Source of the DNA: Roseovarius sp. TE539
Lineage (GTDB): Bacteria > Pseudomonadota > Alphaproteobacteria > Rhodobacterales > Rhodobacteraceae
DNA: 64,000 nt
Direction: 5' to 3'
Assembly: GCF_003298505.1 (NCBI RefSeq)
Contig: NZ_QNGB01000010.1
Location: forward strand, 1 to 64,000
Part shown: positions 1 through 9,368 of the stretch, piece after piece
How positions within the stretch are numbered: position 1 is the stretch's first letter
How the letters are laid out: the number at the start of each line of letters is the position of its first letter
Translations under genes and position numbers: made by a program
The notes under the pieces: generated by a model
Databases searched by the model: none
What the model saw: the letters and a program-made list of their open reading frames with translations, nothing else
What the model was told of the DNA's origin: nothing

Positions 1-1
1 T

Positions 2-109
2 TTCAATAAGATCAAACGCTTCCGCAGGATCGCATTGCGTTGCGAGAAATCCGTCAGCTCATTCAAAGCCTTCGTTGATCTCGCATGCGCAATGGCTTGG
101 ATCAGCTAA
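2..109 (+). mobile_element. IS5-type transposase, C-terminal fragment (cut by window edge)
   Basis: Frame 2 from the left edge reads 35 codons to a TAA at 107-109. The peptide begins FNKIKRFRRIALRCEK and ends CAMAWIS. This is the typical carboxyl end of IS5-family (IS427-like) DDE transposases: a basic FNxxKxFRRIAxRxxK block, then a hydrophobic helix and a short tail. The rest of the element lies outside the window, so intactness cannot be judged. A CTAG at 123-126 could be the target/terminus junction, because IS5 elements often insert at YTAR; this is inference. The fragment ends only 61 bp before the yaaA start codon. Confidence 0.72.
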
Positions 110-170
110 ATGCAGACGCCGCCTAGATCCCGCAGGATGCGTGCAAGAACACGAAGAAGGAGTCAGGCCC

Positions 171-923
171 ATGCTGATTGTCATTTCTCCGGCCAAGAAA
201 CTTGACATGACGCCGGTTGACGGGGTCACGCCGACGCAGCCGGAATTCACCGCCGATGCCGAGAAACTGGCCGGTGTGGCGCGCGGGCTCGAGGCGGACG
301 GGTTGAAACGACTGATGAAGATCAGCGACTCCCTGGCCAGGCTCAATGCCGACAGGTTTCGCGATTTCGGCACCATGGAAACAAAGCCCGCGGCCCTGGC
401 CTTTGCCGGAGACACCTATCAGGGGCTGGAGGCGGGCACACTGGACCCTGACGAGATGCGCTTTGCCCAGGATCATCTGCGTATCCTGTCGGGTCTTTAC
501 GGATTGTTGCGCCCGCTTGACGCGATTCAGCCCTACCGCCTCGAGATGGGCAGCCGGCTGGTCACCGATCGTGGCCCGACGCTTTATGACTACTGGGGTC
601 AGCGGCTTTCCCGCGCGCTTGACCAACAGGCCGAAACGGTGGGGGCGACGGCGCTTGTCAATTGCGCCAGCCAGGAATATTTCAGTGCCGTGGACGCGGA
701 TGTGCTTCGTCTTCGGGTCATCACCCCGGTCTTCATGGAGGAGCATGCCGACGGTCCGCGAATCGTCAGTTTCCATGCCAAGAAAGCGCGCGGCGCGATG
801 ACCCGCTTCATCGTCCAGAACCGTCTTGAGGATCCCGATGCGCTGACCAGGTTCGACAGTGGCGGCTACCGCTACAACCCGGTGATGTCGGAAGCCGACC
901 GCCCGGTATTTCTGCGCGGCTGA
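171..923 (+). CDS. yaaA: Peroxide stress protein YaaA (DUF328/UPF0246)
   Basis: The 250-residue protein begins MLIVISPAKKLDM, the signature N-terminus of the YaaA family. It also has the conserved LYGLLRPLDAIQPYRLEM segment and the NCASQEY block, and its length is near the roughly 255 residues usual for the family. In E. coli YaaA limits intracellular free iron and DNA damage during hydrogen peroxide stress and binds DNA; it is cytoplasmic. The ATG at 171 is preferred over an upstream in-frame start because the family N-terminus begins there and a GAAGGAG Shine-Dalgarno lies about 8 bases upstream. The gene converges with the sensor kinase, whose stop is 10 bp away. An IS end sits directly upstream and may have displaced the native promoter. 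Confidence 0.93.
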   Translation: MLIVISPAKKLDMTPVDGVTPTQPEFTADAEKLAGVARGLEADGLKRLMKISDSLARLNADRFRDFGTMETKPAALAFAGDTYQGLEAGTLDPDEMRFAQDHLRILSGLYGLLRPLDAIQPYRLEMGSRLVTDRGPTLYDYWGQRLSRALDQQAETVGATALVNCASQEYFSAVDADVLRLRVITPVFMEEHADGPRIVSFHAKKARGAMTRFIVQNRLEDPDALTRFDSGGYRYNPVMSEADRPVFLRG

Positions 924-932
924 TCGCCGCGG

Positions 933-3200
933 TCATCCCGTCCTTTCGCAGTGGTCCGCGCTGCCGCCCTCGGGGTCGCGCGCGCCTTCGGGCCGGGCCG
1001 CGGCAATCCGCTCGATGATGGCGCCCTTGTTCAGCGGCTTGGTCAGGTAGTGGTCAAGCCCCGCGGCAAGGATACCCTCGGAATCGCCGTCCATCGCATG
1101 GGCTGTCATCGCCACCACGGTCACATGAACACCGGTGTCGGCCTCGATGGCGCGGATTTCGCCGGTGGCCTCCTTGCCGTCCTTGCCCGGCATCGAGATG
1201 TCCATGAAAACGATATCAGGGTCGAATTCCCGATAAAGCGTCACCGCTTCGGCGCCGTTCTCGGCAAAGCGCAGTTCGATATCGAGGTTCTTGATCATCC
1301 TGGAGAACACCAGCCGGTTGGTGCGATTGTCCTCGGCGGCCAGGATCCGCATCGCCCGTGGCGGGGCGGCGGCGTCCGGCGCGGTCTGCCGCGTCGCTTC
1401 CGGCTGCTGCGGGGCCTGTGCGGGGTTGCCCTGTTCGGCGGGCGCCGCGTCCGGAGGGGCGGCGTGGTGTTCTTCCGGCACGCACAGCGCCGCGAAGAGA
1501 TCCTGACGCGGCACCGGTTTCTGAAGCACCGTGTGAAGGTGGCGCCGCGCGGGATCCGACTCGGCATAGCCAGTATTGTCGCTCATCAGGATGATCGGTA
1601 CCGCATGGCCGGCGGCATGCGCGGCCTCGGCGAATTCCAGCCCGTCCATACCCGGCATCGAATGTTCGCAAATCACCAGATCCGGGGCAGGATCCTGCCC
1701 CGCCAGCCGGTCCAGCGCCGCCATCCCGTTCTTGCAGGTGGCCACACTGAGGCCGACCTGGGACAGCTGCCGTTCGAGAATGCCACGCCCGATGGCGCCC
1801 GGATCCACGACCATGACCTGTTTCAGATCAACGGGGAGCCGGGGCTCCGCGGCCACACCGCCTTCCGCCTCGGGCAGGGCGATGCGAAATCCGAACGTCG
1901 CGCCGCGCCCGGGTTCGGAATCGGCCCATATCTCGCCGCCCATCAACCGGATCAGCTGCCGCGATATCGCAAGGCCCAGCCCGGTACCCTCGAACTTGCG
2001 GCTCTGTGCATCGTCCACCTGGTTGAACTCGCCGAATACGTGCCCGATCTTGTCGGGCGGAATGCCGATCCCGGTATCCTCGACGGTGACGTGAAGCTCC
2101 GTGCGGCCGGTCTCGTCGGGGGTCTGGCCCACGACACGGATCAGCACGTGGCCCCTCTCGGTGAACTTCACAGCGTTGCCCACCAGATTTGTCAGCACCT
2201 GCCGCAAACGACCGGGATCGCCGACAAGGCGGGTCGGCAGGAAGATGTCGTAATCCAGCAACAGGTCCAGCCCCTGATCGCGTGCCTTGGGCTGCATCAG
2301 CATGATCAGTTCATGCAGGCACCTCTCGAGATCGAAGGGCTCTGGCTTGAGCATCAGCTTGTCGGCCTCGATCTTGGAATAGTCCAGCACGTCGTTGATG
2401 ATCACCAGAAGCGCTTCGCCGGAACTGCGGATCGTGTTGGTATAGAGCCTCTGTTCCTCGCTCAGCCCGGTTTCGGCCAACAATTCGGCCATCCCCACCA
2501 CGCCGTTCATCGGGGTACGAATTTCATGGCTCATGTTGGCAAGGAAAGTGGACTTGGCACGGTTTGCGGCCTCCGCCCGATGTCTCGCCGCCTTGAGTTC
2601 CTTCTGGTAGCGTACCGTGTCGCTGATGTTCAGCGCCAGGCTCACGAGGTCGCCGTCATGGCCGCGCTGGTCTATCAGCTTGATGTATTCGCCGCTCCAC
2701 AACCGGATGACATGCGGTTCGGGATCGGGGCTCTGCCAGCGGTCAAGCATCCGTTCGCGCCATGCCGATGGTGTTTCGGCCCCGATATCCACGATCCCTT
2801 CCTCGGTGATGATCTGCAGGATCTCGGCATAGGAAATGCCGGGCTTTACCGCCTCCAGCCCGTCGAATACCGCCAGATAGGCGTCATTGGCCCCGATCAT
2901 CCGGCTGTCCATGTCGAAAAATGCGAAACCGTCATGAATCGTCTCGATCGAGAGCCACAGCCGCCGCTCGGCGATTTCCACCTTTTCATTGGCCACGGTC
3001 AGATCGGATTTCACCTTTCGGTTCTCGTCGCGCACCGTGGCCACCTGCGCGCGTGTTTCCACGATCTCGTCCGACAGGGCCCGCGCGTGCCTGCCCAGCT
3101 TGCGGTTGGCCGCGTGCAGTTCTTCCTTCTTGAGTTCCAGCAGGCGTTCCGCCGCCAGTCGTGCGCGCCGTTCCTCGGCCAGCTTGTTGGCAAGGCTCAT
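933..3200 (-). CDS. Hybrid sensor histidine kinase with two receiver domains
   Basis: The protein has 755 residues. Order from the N-terminus: a long charged coiled coil (about 5-80), a PAS-like sensor (about 80-195), HisKA with the phospho-acceptor His225 in MSHEIRTPMNG, an HATPase domain with DTGIGIP near 375 and GTGLGLAIS, a first receiver-like domain (about 460-570), an Ala/Pro/Gln-rich linker, and a second receiver (about 615-735). The second receiver has the acidic pair (AAEDN), the acceptor Asp667 (FMDISMPG) and Lys721 (LTKP). The first receiver has Glu512 where the acceptor Asp should be (VICEHSMPG). No membrane segment is visible, so it is probably a cytosolic BarA/ArcB-like phosphorelay kinase of unknown signal. 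The start at 3200 follows a GGAGG site; an upstream in-frame start would add 48 unrelated residues. Confidence 0.9.
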   Translation of the reverse strand: MSLANKLAEERRARLAAERLLELKKEELHAANRKLGRHARALSDEIVETRAQVATVRDENRKVKSDLTVANEKVEIAERRLWLSIETIHDGFAFFDMDSRMIGANDAYLAVFDGLEAVKPGISYAEILQIITEEGIVDIGAETPSAWRERMLDRWQSPDPEPHVIRLWSGEYIKLIDQRGHDGDLVSLALNISDTVRYQKELKAARHRAEAANRAKSTFLANMSHEIRTPMNGVVGMAELLAETGLSEEQRLYTNTIRSSGEALLVIINDVLDYSKIEADKLMLKPEPFDLERCLHELIMLMQPKARDQGLDLLLDYDIFLPTRLVGDPGRLRQVLTNLVGNAVKFTERGHVLIRVVGQTPDETGRTELHVTVEDTGIGIPPDKIGHVFGEFNQVDDAQSRKFEGTGLGLAISRQLIRLMGGEIWADSEPGRGATFGFRIALPEAEGGVAAEPRLPVDLKQVMVVDPGAIGRGILERQLSQVGLSVATCKNGMAALDRLAGQDPAPDLVICEHSMPGMDGLEFAEAAHAAGHAVPIILMSDNTGYAESDPARRHLHTVLQKPVPRQDLFAALCVPEEHHAAPPDAAPAEQGNPAQAPQQPEATRQTAPDAAAPPRAMRILAAEDNRTNRLVFSRMIKNLDIELRFAENGAEAVTLYREFDPDIVFMDISMPGKDGKEATGEIRAIEADTGVHVTVVAMTAHAMDGDSEGILAAGLDHYLTKPLNKGAIIERIAAARPEGARDPEGGSADHCERTG

Positions 3201-3343
3201 GCCCGTCCTCCGCCTTTCGCATCCGGGACCATGGCGCAGAAGGTCCACGACTAAGGTGAACACCCGATTAACCGCTCCGCCGGAATCATTGCCAGACGGA
3301 TGGGTGCGTGGCACCATGAGCCCATTCCAGACAGGAGGCCGCA

Positions 3344-6300
3344 ATGCCGTGCCGCATTTTCGCGCTCGCGCTCTTTTCCGTTCTGGCCGTTCAGGCCGCC
3401 GCGCAATCCCCCGTTCCTGATCGTCGCGCCGCGATCATCCGCGATGTCGATCTGATCGGCACGGACCTTCAGGCACTTTTCGATACCTCTTTCAAAGCCT
3501 GCCGCACCGCCTGTCTGGCCAACCCTGATTGCACCGCTTTCACCTACAACAGCGGATCGCGCGCCTGTTTTCCCAAGCGCGATGTTCAAGAGGAAACGGG
3601 ATACGAGGGCGCTGTCTCGGGCGAGATCCTGGCCACCGACCCCGCGGTTCTCCATGCCGCCGAGGCCCGTTCGGTGGACCTCGAATTCCTGTCCGGCGAG
3701 GATCTGCGCAAGGTCCGCGAACTGGCGATCGGGATCGGGTCCGATCACCCGGCCGGACAATGGGGTATCAGCGCGCTTCTCAAGGCGGCGCAGGACAGTT
3801 TCGCGCGTGGCGATGCGCGCAATGCCATGCGCTGGACCGGCGCGGCGGTCTCGCGCTCGGACGCCAGCGACCAGTGGACCGATTATGCCCGCCTGACGCT
3901 CGCGATCGAGGCCGAAAGCCCCGCTGAACGCACCCGCCGGGCAGGGCGCGCGCTACACGCCGCCGCCAACGCCTATATCAGGGGCGGAACGGACGGTGCG
4001 CGGGTCAATGCCCTGCTGGAAATGGGGCGTGCGCTGGAGCGTCTGGGCCGCGGCAAGGATACCGTCAGCGCCTTGCGCCTTGCGGAAAACATCGCACCCC
4101 GGGCCGATGTGACCGCGGAACTGAAGGCGGCGGCGGGCAAGTACGGCTTCCGCATCACGGGCCACAGCACGGAAAACGAGGCCGAGGCGCCGCGCATCTG
4201 CGCCGAGTTCTCCGGCCCGTTGGTGAAAGCCGGCACCGATTACGCCCCTTTCGTGCAACTGCCCGATCCGGGACTCGTGGTACAGGCCGGAGAAAGGCAG
4301 CTCTGTATTGACGGGGTCGAGCACGGGGAACGCTACACCGTGACATTCCGCAAGGGCTTGCCGGCCGCCAGCGGCGAGACGCTGCTGAACCCGGTCGAAC
4401 TGTCCTTTTACGTGCGTGACCGTTCCCCGTCGGTCGCGTTTCCGGGCCGGGCCTTTGTCCTGCCGCGCGCTGCCGGTGCGGCGCTGCCGGTGGAGACGGT
4501 GAACCTCGACGCGCTGTCGCTGACACTTCGCCGGGTGAGCGATCGCAATCTTCTGCGCACCATGCAGGAGGATTATTTTGCCCGCCCCCTTGGTCGGCAT
4601 GACCTCGCCCGGTTTTCGTCCGACATCGCCGAGGAGGTCTGGACCGGAACCGGCGAAGTGGGCAACGAACTGAACCGCACCATGACGACCCGCCTGCCGA
4701 TGGATGCGGCGATGGAGGGCCTGGACCCTGGCATTTACGCCCTCACCGCGCGGCCCGCCGGAATGGACCGTGACCGGGATGCGGCGGCCACGCAATGGTT
4801 CGTGCTCACCGATCTGGGCATGACCACCCTCAAGGGCACTGACGGTCTGCATGTGTTCCTGCGCGGACTTTCGGATGCCGAGCCCCTGGACGACGTGGAA
4901 CTGACACTTTTCAACCGTGCCAACAGCGAACTGGCCACGGCCCGGACCGATGCGCGGGGCCATGCCCTGTTTCCGCCCGGCCTGCTGCGCGGCGAGGATG
5001 GCAGCGCCCCCGCACTGGTCATGGCCCGGCGTGGCGTTGAGGACATGGCGTTCCTGTCGCTCACCGAACCTGCTTTTGACCTTTCCGACCGGGGGGTCGA
5101 GGGGCGCGCACCCGCACCGCCGGTGGATGTGTTCCTGACCACGGATCGCGGAGCCTACCGGACCGGCGAGACGATTCATGCCACTGCCCTGGCCCGTGAC
5201 GGCAACGCCGGGGCGGTCCCCGGCCTGCCCCTTACCGCGATCCTGACCCGGCCCGACGGTGTGGAATACGCGCGCCATCTGTCATCCGATGACGTGGCCG
5301 GCGGGCATGTCTTTTCCATGCCCCTGGGCGCCGACGTGCCGCGCGGCACCTGGCGGCTCGACATCAAGGCGGATCCCGGGGCTGATTCGCTGGCAAGCGC
5401 AAATGTCCTCGTGGAGGATTTTCTGCCCGAACGGATTGAGCACGAGATATCGCTGCCAGAAACGCCTTTGGCGCCCGGTGACACGGTACCGCTGACACTG
5501 CAGGCCCGGTATCTTTTCGGCGGTCCCGGTGCGGGCCTCCGGGCCGAGGGCAACCTGAGGATGGAGCCGCGGCGACGCCTCGAAGGGTTTCCCGGTTACC
5601 TGTTCGGGCGCCACGATGCCCGCGCGGCCGGCACCGGCACCTACATAGAGGGCGGCGAGACGGATAGTGACGGGCGGCTGGAACTGCCGCTGAGCCTGCC
5701 CGAAACCGCGCAGGGGGATCGCCCTTACGAGGCACGGATCACGATGCGCGTACGCGAAGGGTCGGGCCGCCCGGTGGAACGTGTCCTGACCCGGATGTTG
5801 TCACCGGTCGGCTCGATGATCGGAATCCGCCCCGCGTTCGACGATGTCGTGCCGCGCGGCAGCCCGGCGGAATTCAGGGTGATGGGAATCGGACCGGACC
5901 TTGGGGCGAAGCCGATGCAGGTGCGCTGGACCGTCAACCGCGTCAACACACGCTATCAATGGTATCGACAGTACGGGAACTGGAACTGGGAGCCGGTGAC
6001 CACGCGGAGGCGTGTCGCCACCGGCAAGGCGACGCTGGGCGACGGGCCGGCCACGATCTCGGCCGGGGTCGGACATGGCCGGCACGAACTGGTGGTCGAG
6101 CGGCTGGACGGTGAATACGTCTCCGCCTCCGTGGAATTCGATTCCGGCTGGTACGCCCCCGCCGAGGCCGGCACCACGCCCGATACCCTCGATGTGTCGC
6201 TGGACAGGCAAGACTACCGCGCCGGAGACACCGCCAAGCTCCGCCTCGTGCCGCGCCATGGCGGCATCGCGCTGATCACCGTGCTGACCAACCGCGTGAT

Positions 6301-8773
6301 CGACATGAAGGCTGTCCCGGTTTCCGAGGGCGAAAACACGGTCACCCTTCCGGTGACGGAAGAGTGGGGCGCAGGCGCCTACGTGACGGCGCAGGTGATC
6401 CGCCCGATGGATGTGCCTGCCGGACGCAATCCGGCCCGATCTCTTGGGCTGGCCTACGCGCCCGCCGACCCCGGTGACCGGCAGCTTGACGTCAGCATCG
6501 AGGCGCCCGAGACCGCCGATCCGCGCGGCCCGCTCGCGGCAACCGTCCTTGTCGGAGGGCTGGAAGAGGGGCAGCCGGGCCATGTCACCCTTGCGGCCGT
6601 GGATCTGGGCATTCTCAACCTTACCGGGTTCGAAAGCCCCGATCCGTCCGCGCATTATTTCGGGCAGCGCAGGCTTGGTGTGGAAATCCGCGATCTCTAT
6701 GGGCGGCTGATCGACGGGATGAACGGGGCCGAGGGCCGTGTGCGTTCGGGCGGGGATGCCGGTGCCGCGATGGAGATGCAGGCCACTCCACCCACCGACG
6801 AACTGGTCGCCTTCTTTTCCGGTCCTCTCTCCGTGGGCTCTGACGGCACCGCGACGGCCCGTTTCGATATCCCCGACTTCAATGGTACCGTCCGCCTGAT
6901 CGCAGTGGCATGGTCGGCGCGTGGCGTCGGGCAGGCCGATCGGGATGTCATGGTGCGCGATCCCGTCGTTGTCTCGGCCTCGCTGCCGCGGTTTCTGGCG
7001 CCGGGCGACCAAAGCCGCCTGCTGCTGGAAATCACCCATGCCGAAGGCCCGGCCGGGCGCATGGGCCTCGATGTGTCCGCGGGCGCCGGCCTTGAGCTTG
7101 GTGACCTGCCGCCGGGCATCGACCTGACGCCGCAGGAAACCGCCCGGCTGAGCGTGGCTGTCACTGCGGGTGCGCCCGGCGATCACCCGCTGCGCGTTGC
7201 CCTGACCACCCCGGATGGCCGGCAGTTGACGAAAACCCTCACTCTGCCGGTGCGGCGCAACGATCCTCCGGTCTCCCGTACCCGGCGCATCACGCTGGCG
7301 CCGGGTGATACCCTCACGCTGGATACCGAGGTTTTCGCGGGCCTGCGCGCCGCCGGTGCGGAGGCGGTGATCTCGGCCGGGCCTCTGGCACGCCTCGATG
7401 TTCCGGGGTTGCTGCGGTCGCTCGATCGCTATCCCTACGGCTGTACCGAGCAGGTGACATCGCGGGCGATGCCGCTTCTGTACCTCAACGAGGTGGCGCA
7501 AACCCTCGGCATGGGAGATGATGCCGCGATCAGGGCGCGGATCGACAAGGCGATCGCCCGTGTGCTGACGCGGCAGTCGGGAAATGGTGCTTTCGGCCTC
7601 TGGCGTGCCGGGTCCGGGGATTTTTGGCTTGATGCCTACGTGGCCGATTTCCTGTCGCGGGCGCGGGCCGAAGGGCATCAGGTGCCTGACCGCGCGTTTG
7701 CACTGGCGATGGACAACCTGCGCAACAGGGTGAACTACGCCCCCGATTTTGACAGCGGTGGTGAGAGCATCGCCTACGCGCTGATGGTGCTGGCCCGCGA
7801 GGGTGCGGCGCGAATTGGTGACCTGCGATACTTCGCCGATGTAAAGGGTGATGCCTTCGCCACTCCGCTCGCCACGGCGCAGCTTGCCACGGCGCTGGCC
7901 TCGTACGGCGATCAGACCCGCGCGGACAGGCTCTTTCGGCGTGCGACGGCCCAGCTTTCCGAACCTTCGGGCACCGACCGGGCGCAGCGCTGGCGGGCCG
8001 ACTACGGAACATCAACGCGCGACAGGGCCGGGCTGCTGGCGCTGCTGACCGAGGCGGGCAGCGATGCCGCCGATCCGGAACGCCTGGCCGATGACCTGGC
8101 TCTCGCGGGTCCGCGGATGTCGACGCAGGAACAGGCCTGGACCCTGCTGGCGGCGCGCGCCCTGATCGACGCGCCCGGCACCGGCGGCCTGACGTTGGAC
8201 GGCACACCGATCACCGGTCCCTTCGTGCGCGCGCTGGACGGCAGCATGCCGCATCACCGCGCAGTTCGCAACATCTCGGACCGCGAAACCGGCATCACGC
8301 TGACCACCACTGGCGTGCCGCTGGTTCCGCGCGATCCGGGCGGTTACGGCTATCACATCGAGCGTTCCTATCATGACATGGACGGCAATCCCGTCACTCC
8401 GGACGCCGTTCAGACCGGGACGCGGCTGGTCACGGTGATCACCGTCCGCCCGTTCGAGGAAGGTGGCGGGCGGCTGATCATCGATGACCCGCTGCCGGCG
8501 GGCCTGGAGATCGACAACCCCAACCTCCTGCGCTCCGGCGATGTGCGGGCGCTTGACTGGCTCGATCCCGCGGAGGCCCGACATGCGGAATTTCGGTCCG
8601 AACGGTTTCTTGCCGCGGTGGATTGGCGGGGCGACGATCCGTTCCACCTGGCCTATGTGGTGCGCGCCGTGACGCCGGGCGAGTATCATCATCCCGCGGT
8701 GACGGTCGAAGACATGTATCGCCCGCGCTACCGCGCTCATGGCGCCACCGGCGCGATGAGAGTGATCGAATGA
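3344..8773 (+). CDS. Bacterial alpha-2-macroglobulin with N-terminal PAN-like domain
   Basis: This giant 1809-residue secreted protein has a signal peptide (about 1-22, ending AVQAAAQ) with no lipobox. A small cysteine-rich PAN/apple-like module follows (about 35-80, CRTACLANPDCTAFTYNS). Next come serial MG domains and a bait region, then the thioester motif Cys1367-Thr-Glu-Gln1370 in RYPYGCTEQ, followed by the alpha-helical thioester domain and a C-terminal MG domain. Bacterial A2Ms of this type (YfhM/ECAM) trap invading proteases in the periplasm by thioester coupling, and are often paired with PBP1C, as here. The start at 3344 has a GGAGG 5 bases upstream. Unlike E. coli ECAM it appears to be soluble rather than a lipoprotein. 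It probably heads an operon with the next two genes. Confidence 0.93.
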   Translation: MPCRIFALALFSVLAVQAAAQSPVPDRRAAIIRDVDLIGTDLQALFDTSFKACRTACLANPDCTAFTYNSGSRACFPKRDVQEETGYEGAVSGEILATDPAVLHAAEARSVDLEFLSGEDLRKVRELAIGIGSDHPAGQWGISALLKAAQDSFARGDARNAMRWTGAAVSRSDASDQWTDYARLTLAIEAESPAERTRRAGRALHAAANAYIRGGTDGARVNALLEMGRALERLGRGKDTVSALRLAENIAPRADVTAELKAAAGKYGFRITGHSTENEAEAPRICAEFSGPLVKAGTDYAPFVQLPDPGLVVQAGERQLCIDGVEHGERYTVTFRKGLPAASGETLLNPVELSFYVRDRSPSVAFPGRAFVLPRAAGAALPVETVNLDALSLTLRRVSDRNLLRTMQEDYFARPLGRHDLARFSSDIAEEVWTGTGEVGNELNRTMTTRLPMDAAMEGLDPGIYALTARPAGMDRDRDAAATQWFVLTDLGMTTLKGTDGLHVFLRGLSDAEPLDDVELTLFNRANSELATARTDARGHALFPPGLLRGEDGSAPALVMARRGVEDMAFLSLTEPAFDLSDRGVEGRAPAPPVDVFLTTDRGAYRTGETIHATALARDGNAGAVPGLPLTAILTRPDGVEYARHLSSDDVAGGHVFSMPLGADVPRGTWRLDIKADPGADSLASANVLVEDFLPERIEHEISLPETPLAPGDTVPLTLQARYLFGGPGAGLRAEGNLRMEPRRRLEGFPGYLFGRHDARAAGTGTYIEGGETDSDGRLELPLSLPETAQGDRPYEARITMRVREGSGRPVERVLTRMLSPVGSMIGIRPAFDDVVPRGSPAEFRVMGIGPDLGAKPMQVRWTVNRVNTRYQWYRQYGNWNWEPVTTRRRVATGKATLGDGPATISAGVGHGRHELVVERLDGEYVSASVEFDSGWYAPAEAGTTPDTLDVSLDRQDYRAGDTAKLRLVPRHGGIALITVLTNRVIDMKAVPVSEGENTVTLPVTEEWGAGAYVTAQVIRPMDVPAGRNPARSLGLAYAPADPGDRQLDVSIEAPETADPRGPLAATVLVGGLEEGQPGHVTLAAVDLGILNLTGFESPDPSAHYFGQRRLGVEIRDLYGRLIDGMNGAEGRVRSGGDAGAAMEMQATPPTDELVAFFSGPLSVGSDGTATARFDIPDFNGTVRLIAVAWSARGVGQADRDVMVRDPVVVSASLPRFLAPGDQSRLLLEITHAEGPAGRMGLDVSAGAGLELGDLPPGIDLTPQETARLSVAVTAGAPGDHPLRVALTTPDGRQLTKTLTLPVRRNDPPVSRTRRITLAPGDTLTLDTEVFAGLRAAGAEAVISAGPLARLDVPGLLRSLDRYPYGCTEQVTSRAMPLLYLNEVAQTLGMGDDAAIRARIDKAIARVLTRQSGNGAFGLWRAGSGDFWLDAYVADFLSRARAEGHQVPDRAFALAMDNLRNRVNYAPDFDSGGESIAYALMVLAREGAARIGDLRYFADVKGDAFATPLATAQLATALASYGDQTRADRLFRRATAQLSEPSGTDRAQRWRADYGTSTRDRAGLLALLTEAGSDAADPERLADDLALAGPRMSTQEQAWTLLAARALIDAPGTGGLTLDGTPITGPFVRALDGSMPHHRAVRNISDRETGITLTTTGVPLVPRDPGGYGYHIERSYHDMDGNPVTPDAVQTGTRLVTVITVRPFEEGGGRLIIDDPLPAGLEIDNPNLLRSGDVRALDWLDPAEARHAEFRSERFLAAVDWRGDDPFHLAYVVRAVTPGEYHHPAVTVEDMYRPRYRAHGATGAMRVIE

Positions 8774-8789
8774 CACCGGGCCGGGGCCG

Positions 8790-9368
8790 ATGACCGGGCG
8801 CACCGTCGCCATCGCGCATTGGCGTGCACAGGATCGCTGGGGCGATGACAAATGCCGCCTGGCGCGGGCTGACCACGGCTGGCTTCTGGTCGGGCACGCG
8901 CGGTTCCGGGATTCCAACGGCTTCGCGGCACTCGATTACGTGCTGCGTTGTGACGAGAACTGGCACAGCCTCGGCGCCGATATCGCCGGGCTGCATGACG
9001 GTGCCGATGTGAGCCTTAGGATCGAACGCTGCGATGACGGCTGGCAGGTCAATGACAGCCCGCAGTCCGGCGTTGGCGCGGTGCCCGATCTTGATCTCGG
9101 CTTCACGCCGGCAACCAACCTGATGCCGTTACGCCGCCTCGCCCTGCAACAGTCCGATCGCCTGTCCCTTACCGCGGCCTGGCTGGATTACCCGCGAAAC
9201 AGGCTCTGGCCGCTGGATCAGGTTTATGCAAGGACCGGCGTTTACGGGCGCGTGGCCTACAGCGCCGCGCAAACCGGCCACGAGACCGTGCTGGAGGTCG
9301 ACCCGAGCGGCTTGATCACCCTTTATCCCGGCCTTTGGGAGGGCGAGGTGATCAATGCGGCGTCCTGA
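8790..9368 (+). CDS. Putative glycolipid-binding family protein (DUF1089)
   Basis: The protein has 192 residues and no signal peptide or membrane segment. It resembles the PF06475 'putative glycolipid-binding' family (Pseudomonas PA1994 type): an early WHSLGADIAGLHDG stretch, DLDLGFTPATNLMPLRRLAL in the middle, and a C-terminal YARTGVYGRVAYS block, as expected for the spiral beta-roll fold. The biochemical role is not established. It starts 16 bp after the macroglobulin stop and its last 14 bases overlap the start of pbpC, so the three genes are probably co-transcribed and the last two translationally coupled. The position between an A2M and PBP1C is unusual and may hint at an envelope-linked role. 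Family assignment is from recognition only. Confidence 0.72.
   Translation: MTGRTVAIAHWRAQDRWGDDKCRLARADHGWLLVGHARFRDSNGFAALDYVLRCDENWHSLGADIAGLHDGADVSLRIERCDDGWQVNDSPQSGVGAVPDLDLGFTPATNLMPLRRLALQQSDRLSLTAAWLDYPRNRLWPLDQVYARTGVYGRVAYSAAQTGHETVLEVDPSGLITLYPGLWEGEVINAAS

Noticed and set aside
951..3254. 767-codon open frame on the + strand opposite the hybrid kinase
   Set aside because: It is the high-GC antisense shadow of the kinase. Its composition is rich in His, Arg, Gly and Gln with no recognisable domain, whereas the - strand reads a complete kinase.
5801..7678. 625-codon - strand frame opposite the alpha-2-macroglobulin
   Set aside because: Antisense shadow: low-complexity Arg/His/Gly composition with no motif, and the + strand protein is unbroken.
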